Shown: positions 57,706-64,000 of the stretch, piece after piece
How positions within the stretch are numbered: position 1 is the first letter of the stretch
Layout: every line of letters starts with the position of its first letter
Assembly (NCBI GenBank): GCA_015501585.1
Contig: JADNRY010000010.1
Span: forward strand, 248,001 to 312,000
Source: Rhodocollybia butyracea
Lineage: Eukaryota; Basidiomycota; Agaricomycetes; Agaricales; Omphalotaceae
DNA length: 64,000 nucleotides
Direction: 5' to 3'
Program-made: the position numbers and the translations under genes
The notes under the pieces: generated by a model
Told to the model about the DNA's origin: nothing
Databases searched by the model: none
Seen by the model: only the letters and a program-made list of their open reading frames with translations

Positions 57706-57779
57706 GAATGAAGATGTTTGGTGTAAGAGTGGCAAGTTAGACGCGTAATAGCAAATCTATCACGTGCAACTCTTTTTCT
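57706..57779. promoter_or_regulatory. Bidirectional promoter UFD1/CCT4 with E-box
   Basis: Only 74 bp separate the two start codons. CACGTG lies at 57761-57766. The pair joins a degradation cofactor and a folding chaperonin, so joint control is plausible. Confidence 0.4.
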
Positions 57780-59790
57780 ATGGCGTCCACTACAGTTGCT
57801 GCCCAGCAAGGCATCACGAAAAATCTCTCTGGATCCAATGCCACATTCAATGACAAGGCAAGTAATTCTTGTTCGAGCTTAAACCTTGTCTTTGACGCGC
57901 TCAAAAGGGCAAACCTATGGAGCTCAGACTGTCAAATATGGTCGCTGCAAAGGGTGCGTTTATTTTTCAGTGATAAAGTATCTGTACCGATCGATTCTTC
58001 CAGCGATAAGCGGTGCTGTACGGACGTCTCTAGGACCGAGAGGGATGGATAAAATGGTATTTTGGGATTTAGATGAGCAAAGATTTACCTTGTACTCATT
58101 TTCATCGCAGATCCAAACCGCCAAAGGCGAAACAATTATCACAAATGACGGTGCTACTATCCTCAAAAGCATACAAGCATTACATCCAGCGGCGAAAATG
58201 GCAAGTTTCTGTTTTCTTCCTCGTCCTTGCTTACTCATTTGTCGCTCAGCTCGTCGATTTGTCCGCTGCTCAAGATGTGGAAGCTGGAGATGGCACAACG
58301 ACTGTCGTGGTATTAGCCGGAAGTTTCCTTGATGCCGCGGAAAAAATGCTTCAGAAAGGAATACACCCAACCCTCGTCGCCGAATCTTTCATGAAGGCTT
58401 CTGTCAAAGCTACAGAATATCTTACGGATATCTCGACTCCGGTAGACTTGAATGACAAGCAGAGTCTTCTACGCGCTGCCAGCACCTCACTCAACTCAAA
58501 AGTAAGTGTACCTTTTGGTGTTCAACAGTCATCTTATATATGCTTAGATTGTGTCCCAATACTCTTCCACACTGGCGCCTATCGCTGTCGCTGCAGTCAC
58601 CCGTCTGGTCACGCCGACGTCCTCAAATGTTGACCTTCGGGATGTACGTGTTGTAAAGAAAATCGGTGGCACGATTGAGGACACTGAGTTGGTCGAGGGT
58701 GTTGTCCTCAACCAAAACGTTGTCACTGCAGCTGGCGGACCAACACGGATGGAAAAAGCCAAGATAGCCATAGCACAGTTCCAGCTATCCGCGCCGAAAC
58801 CAGATGTATGTTTTCTTCTATTCCTCTTCTTTGTAGGCCAACTCGCGCTTTAGATGGATAACACAGTGGTCATCAACGACTATCGTCAAATGGACAAGGT
58901 CATCAAGGAAGGCCGACAATACCTGCTCAATATATGCAAAAAAATCAAAAAGGCTAACTGCAATGTGCTCCTCCTCCAAAAATCCATTCTTCGTGACGCT
59001 GTCGATGATACTTCGCTTAATTTCCTGAAGCGGTTGAACATTCTGGTTGTAAAAGACGTAGAGCGTGATGAGATCGAGTTTTTGTCAAAGAGTTTGGGAT
59101 GCAAGCCGATTGCAGACATAGAGGCTTTCACTGAAGACAAGCTTGGTTATGCAGATCTTGTTGAAGAGACTTCTGCGGACGACGTAAAAGTTGTGAAGAT
59201 CACCGGAATCAAAAATCGGGGACGAACTGTGAGCATTCTCGCGATGGGAAGCAACAACTTGGTAGTGGAGGAATGTGAACGTAGTCTGCATGACGCCCTT
59301 TGTGTTGTTCGCTGCCTAGTGAAGAAACGGTCAGTAGTCTTGACATCTACTAATTGTCAGGCCTGACCTTGCCATAGAGCTCTTATCGGTGGAGGAGGTG
59401 CACCTGAAATCCATGTTTCTAGGATGCTCTCACAGTATGCACAGTCACTCAAAGGGATGGAGCGTACTGCTTCCAAGCATATGCGGATGCGCTGGAAGTA
59501 ATTCCAACAACCCTAGCTGAGAATGCTGGTCTGAACCCCATTGCAATTGTGACTGAATTGCGAAATCGTCATGCTCTGGGCGAGAGAAATGCAGGCATTA
59601 ATGTTCGCAAGGTAATATTGCATGTTCCGATTCGCTCTTCTGTGCTAATCTTGTCCTTAAGGGTCTCATATCCAACATTCTGGAGGAAGACGTCGTACAA
59701 CCCCTTCTCGTATCTACGAGTGCAGTTGAACTTGCGACCGAGACTGTTTGTCTTCTACTCAAAATCGATGACTACGTGCAATCTCGATAA
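57780..59790 (+). CDS. CCT4: T-complex chaperonin subunit delta, Cct4 (apparent frameshift)
   Basis: Cytosolic chaperonin subunit that folds actin, tubulin and WD proteins. [26 protein letters not shown] joins over an unusual GC-AG intron (57858-57907) to [16 protein letters not shown], then [191 protein letters not shown] and KIDDYVQSR. After KGME the DNA lacks one base (about 59462, probably a G) before [10 protein letters not shown]; the frame is otherwise intact. About seven introns. Confidence 0.9.
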
Positions 59791-60007
59791 GCAAAATTTG
59801 TACACTAGATAATAGTAATACAGGAATCATACACTTGGGGCGCAAATGAGATATTCTGAGATGTGAATGTATTGAATACGGTGGTCGATATACACAAAGG
59901 CCGAGGATGCAAGCATCGGTTAGATAATAGCGGGTTTATCTAGAGTACGTTAAGATCACAAGTATTGATAGCGTTGGAAACAAGGATTATAGCTGGGCCC
60001 GGGGATG

Positions 60008-61709
60008 TCAATCATCACCAGGTCTTGGTAAACGGTCGATATAGTTGGCAATAATGTCGAAAACAGTCCAAAGGAGACCATGTGTCGTAATACTGCGGAC
60101 AGCACTGACTCCTAAGCCTCGATAGAGGCGACCAACCCCAGCAAGGAAGGGTTTTGGGTTGTTGGGATCTGGACCTGAAAATAGATGAAACGCAGCCAGA
60201 TAATTATTCGTTCAAACGAATTACCTCGAATGAGGCGATGTAAAGTCTCGAAAGGACCTCTGTACTTTTCGCCAGCCAGAGCTCGTTGTTGCACTTTGGT
60301 TTTGACCCTAGGAACGCAACATGAGCGTGAGCGCTTTGAAATTATGGAAGAAGGGCATTACACGTCCAGAGGGTATATGAGAGCCCAAGAAGTAACCTTC
60401 AAAAAGATTTAAGATGGGAAAGCGCGTCAATGGAAGAGAAACCCACCCCAGCACAGCTACCACAAACAAAGGGAATGAGCGACGGATGAATGGGAAGCCA
60501 CGAAGGAGTATCGCCCTGCTCCCCAGATCTCTTTCGCCCAGTAGATACCGCAAGCCATCGTATTCGAGGAAGTAGAGCATGGTCGCAGTAGTGTCACGAG
60601 CTAAGCCAAGTAAATGGATCAAACATTGTGAATGAGCATTGCGTCAACTCACTTAGATGTAGTCTGAACCCAGTGTATAAACCACCAAGGCCGTTTTCTC
60701 TGAATATCTCCCTCACAGCTTCCAAAGTTCCCGGAGCTTTTTCAAGATGAATACCTTTACTGTTGGCAATGATGTATTCCAATTGTCGTCTAACTTTGAC
60801 AAGCTCGAAAGCTATGCTCACAAGTCAGTGAAGCGTAGATTACAGTGAGAAGTGTTCTTACGAGTACTTCCAACTGATATGAGCGCCCCAGACATTGCAC
60901 CACTGATGCCTCCAATAACGGAAACATCCAGTAATTTTTCCCTCTCCAACCAAGATTTTTTGTGAAAGTATTCTTTGGTGGAAGTGTAAATAGTGAAACT
61001 TGTAGCACCTGGGATAAAGCATAAGCAATGAACTGGTAGGGAAAACGAGGCCGACTACGCACGAACGAAAGATATTGTCACTAAAGGTATCCTGCGAGTC
61101 CAATGTCAGAGTGGTTCTTTTCTCCTTCAAGAGGACTTTGATACCATAGACCGCGATAGAAGCCGACCATACCCTCTTCACGATATATTGTTACCGCCAG
61201 GCCCCGCAATGAGATTCGGCCGGGTGTTTTTGTCGTTTGCAGTCTTGATTTTAGCGAGTCTAGCTGTAGTCGCGACTGATGAGGTGGAGGATACATATGA
61301 AGGCATGAAGCTTACCGGGTACCCCGCAAACGTGGATATACCGCTAGCAGATAGTGCACACACAACAGCCTTGTTCCCTATGCAACAAAATCACTGTCGG
61401 TGTCATTCAAGATGATTATAAAAAGCATCATACGCCCAAGAAAGTCATTGAACGCCGTCGAGTACACCGTGTTAGACGTTCTATAGGTGATGTCGCGTTT
61501 AGATTGTTGAAGGAGAAAACTAGGTTAAGAACCTTTTTCCATCCATATAGCGTTTTGGCTGGGCTGGTCCTCAGTCCAGCTTCATACCCTTGCGTTGAAC
61601 GCTTTCGAGATCGAGATCCGCTATACCAGAATATGTATGAAGGTACTAGTGGTTGTAAAGGGTAAAGAAGAAACAACGTGAACTTGGCGCTGACATTCAA
61701 AACGGTCAT
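60008..61709 (-). CDS. Mitochondrial carrier family protein
   Basis: Inner-membrane solute carrier with three repeats of two spans. First repeat: NKAVVCALSASGISTFAGYPLDSLKSRLQTTK (PxDxxKxR motif), GLAVTIYREEGMVGFYRGLWIPLVT. Second: STPFELVKVRRQLEYIIANSKGIHLEKAPGTLEAVREIFRENGLGGLYTGFRLH with YFLEYDGLRYLLG. Third: VKTKVQQRALAGEKYRGPFETLHRLI...LYRGLGVSAVRSITTHGLLWTVFDII. Ends NYIDRLPRPGDD. Eight or so introns. The 5' end is unsure: the frame can be followed back through TYRTSNTVYSTAFNDFLGR and, across one more splice, toward 61709, but no compelling start context was found. Substrate unknown; the family transports metabolites such as acylcarnitine or amino acids. Confidence 0.82.
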
Positions 61710-61950
61710 TTGACTGACCGACGCTTTATGATTGTACTAATTATGTATGGATGTTGTATGACATGATATGTGTGTTGAGATTCTGAGTGCTTGGCAAGCG
61801 AGGAAGTTAGTTTAGTTATATCATTAATTTATCAACTACAGTAGAATGAATATCCTAATACTGAGCATTTACCCTTTCAAAGTGAAGTTCAGTAACACTA
61901 TCGCTATAAGTACAACAAATTATACGACCACAGACAACAAGCAAGTACAT

Positions 61951-64000
61951 TCAGAAACCCCCCATACGCTTTTTGGCTTGTTTCTTTCTCCCATCCGCGG
62001 TTGGTCGACCTCCGAACGGTCCTGGGAGCACTTGCGTACTGATCATCAGGCTCTGGGTTTCACCTTCTTCAGGCTGCGTCAACTGACTCTCTACTCCCAA
62101 GACGCGGGGAGGAAGCACGGTCCGAGGCAAGATTGAAGGAGGCAATTGCGGGTGGAGGGAACTGGGGGGAGGAGTCGCTCGAGATCGCGCAAGTTCTTTC
62201 TTTTGAGGTCTAGCCTCGAGACCTAAGTCTGTGGGAACGGCGAACGGGTCATGCACAACATATTTTTCTGGGTCCCCTCCCACATCCCAATCTTCCAAAA
62301 GCAGCCGAACACCAAGTGGGAAGTTGTCGTCTAGTTGCTCGTCCCTCGAATAGTAGTCATCACGCTTGTACATCGGTTGCAGATAGTGAAAGGGGATAAA
62401 AGAAGTCGAAGCTCTGATTTCATCTGTGACCGGTGATTGAGAGAAGGGTATGGGTGAAAATATATCCTTGGCCAACGTGAGGTCGAGAGCAAGCTGCTCA
62501 CGAGCTTTCTTTTGCCTTCTTAAGGCTTGTTGAGGTGTATCAGGATTAGGAGAAAGATCAAAATTACGAAGACGCTTTGCAATTTTAGTGACATCTCCCA
62601 AAGTGGTTGCGTCAAAGTGTCCTATTATTGGAGCAATGTTGGAATGCCAGGATGCTCCATCTTTTAATTTTTCTATGGGTAGCTGGTCTTGCGACAATAT
62701 TTGATATCCTCGTGTGGAGTTGAAGACGGTTTCGGTCAAAACATCAGCGCGAGAAGGGTGGTTGGGCTCATCGCCTGCGCGGAACAGAATGTCGTAACTA
62801 TGGCCTTTTAAGTGCCTTTATCGAGGGATATAAAGTAGCAAACTGACGATGTTAACATCTGTTCCATTGGTGTCTCATCTGTTTGCCAAAAAAAGGGCAG
62901 TTGTTCGAGTAAATCATCCACGGCTTCAGAAGCTTCTTCCTCCTGGGCATCAATGTCGTCAACACTAGGAAAAAGTTCTAAATGATGCTGTCAGTTACAC
63001 TCCATTATAAAAATAAACTGCTGAAGCTTACGTTCGTACGCAGGCCTCATATTCGTTTCACTTGATTCACGAGCTCCCAAAGGACCAATATCCGCAAGCA
63101 TCTCGTCTGACCTGGACATATCGATAGGCATTTGGATCGTACGAGAGTGAGAGGTGGCGTGATATTCCAGATCAGTACAGCAGATGCGTCCTCTCTCGGA
63201 GATTCTGAACATTTTGAGCTGGTCCTCTCGAATCACGAAAGCTTCACCTAGACACCTACTTTCCGGTGATTCGAATGAGAACGAATAAGGTGCATTGTCC
63301 ATATGCAATAGTTGGCCTGTCGAACGCGATACATCATATACTGTAACGAGGTTGTTTTTACGACTTGTCATGACAGAGTGGTGACCTGCAATATGTTAAA
63401 GGACACCAAATATCATGTTCTCAATCACTTACGGTTACCCAAATTCAAGGTGTGAACAGTTAAAGTTCGATCGTAGTTGCGTCGATGTTTGATTCCAAAT
63501 AATGGCCGTCCTGGAAACCTGCGATCTAACCATAGCACTCGCTCGGTGGACGCAAGGCAAATCAGATAATCTGAGCCAGAGTCTTCAATACAGGTCAGGC
63601 TTTCGGCATTGACGATATTAAAAAGATTCAAGGATACGTCGGGTTTCTGTTCTACGTTAGATTCGGCAAGATGGAAGTTTGAAATGCAACTAACTCTGAA
63701 ATCAAGCTCTTGAACAGCTTTGCCTGATGAAAGAAGACATCCGTTTTCACTATCTCCAGCCAGAGCCAACTGCCAAAATTTATCGCTACTGTCAGGGTCT
63801 GGGTTTCCAGAAAAAACGAGAGATCTGCTGAGGATTAGAAAATGAACATAGTCCATGAATCAGTACTAACGTTGCTCTGTTCTCGAGGTTGTGTCTATAG
63901 ACCATTCCTATATCGTTCGCAATGAGCATGTCAGACTGTCGCGAATGGAACTTGATATCGACGGGTGGACGTTGTCCTAGATCATCTCGAGTAACGACGG
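61951..64000 (-). CDS. RRN6: RNA polymerase I core factor subunit Rrn6 (C-terminal part)
   Basis: Part of the core factor (TAF1C-like) that recruits RNA polymerase I to rDNA promoters. The gene begins beyond the right edge. Blocks include DLGQRPPVDIKFHSRQSDMLIANDIGMVYRHN, WQLALAGDSENGCLLSSG, SGSDYLICLASTERVLWLDRRFPGRPLFGIKH (WD-like propeller), YDVSRSTGQLLHMDNAPYSFS, CLGEAFVIREDQLKMFRISERG, FIPFHYLQPMY, and the ending SLMISTQVLPGPFGGRP...KKQAKKRMGGF, which is the hallmark Rrn6 C-terminus. The region from about 62100 to 62240 is Pro-rich. Introns around 62826-62850, 62975-63030 and 63381-63434 are inferred. Confidence 0.88.

Noticed and set aside
1..64000. Transposons, CRISPR arrays or a secondary-metabolite cluster.
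   Set aside because: No transposase, reverse transcriptase, terminal repeats or spaced direct repeats were seen; the MFS transporter and monooxygenase are not accompanied by a backbone synthase.

Overview
This 64 kb window is nuclear DNA of a filamentous basidiomycete, most likely an Agaricomycete. Genes are dense, lie on both strands and are broken by many introns of about 50 nt with GT-AG ends. Several products belong to families typical of mushroom-forming fungi (a DUF7918 protein, an F-box-like gene of the agaric type, a fungal YeeE/YedE sulfur transporter). No rRNA, tRNA, CRISPR array or intact mobile element was found.

Layout. 1-9.7 kb: GAA1 (GPI transamidase), SAM37/metaxin, a DUF7918 protein, an ExoIII-type AP endonuclease, OTU1 deubiquitinase and FRG1. 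10-17 kb: an unknown protein, Ran GTPase and a DHA14-type MFS transporter with a striking palindrome in its promoter. 17-29 kb: GID4, a Baeyer-Villiger-like flavin monooxygenase, a casein kinase I, and a long JmjC protein that reads as one gene from 28.9 down to 24.0 kb. 29.8-34.8 kb: a Zip3/RNF212-like RING protein, an LEA2-like membrane protein and a DUF726 (Mil1/TMCO4) protein. 35-40 kb: the least conserved part, with an F-box-like gene broken by a stop codon, two unknown genes and a gene-poor stretch. 40.8-51.8 kb: YeeE/YedE thiosulfate-type transporter, SLT11, MET8, RCL1, UBA3, NPR2 and OGG1. 52.2-52.6 kb: a small secreted precursor with Lys-Arg-delimited repeats. 53.2-64 kb: a small hydrophilic protein, N-myristoyltransferase, UFD1, CCT4, a mitochondrial carrier and RRN6, which runs off the window.

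Most genes are single-copy housekeeping genes arranged as close divergent pairs (OTU1/FRG1, SLT11/MET8, RCL1/UBA3, NPR2/OGG1, UFD1/CCT4) or tight convergent pairs, so they share promoters or terminator space rather than forming a metabolic cluster. Two genes near each other touch sulfur metabolism: the YeeE/YedE transporter and MET8, which makes the sirohaem used by sulfite reductase.

The most interesting element is the 52.2 kb precursor. It has a signal peptide, a short propeptide, then repeats in which dibasic KR sites alternate with X-Pro spacers and the core YRADW. This is the architecture of yeast alpha-factor maturation (Kex2, Ste13, Kex1), in a phylum whose known mating pheromones are farnesylated CaaX peptides. 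Its reading frame is broken once inside the repeats. Three conserved housekeeping genes (RCL1, UBA3, CCT4) each also appear to lack a single base, probably a G in a short G run, so uncorrected assembly indels are a likely explanation for all four breaks.
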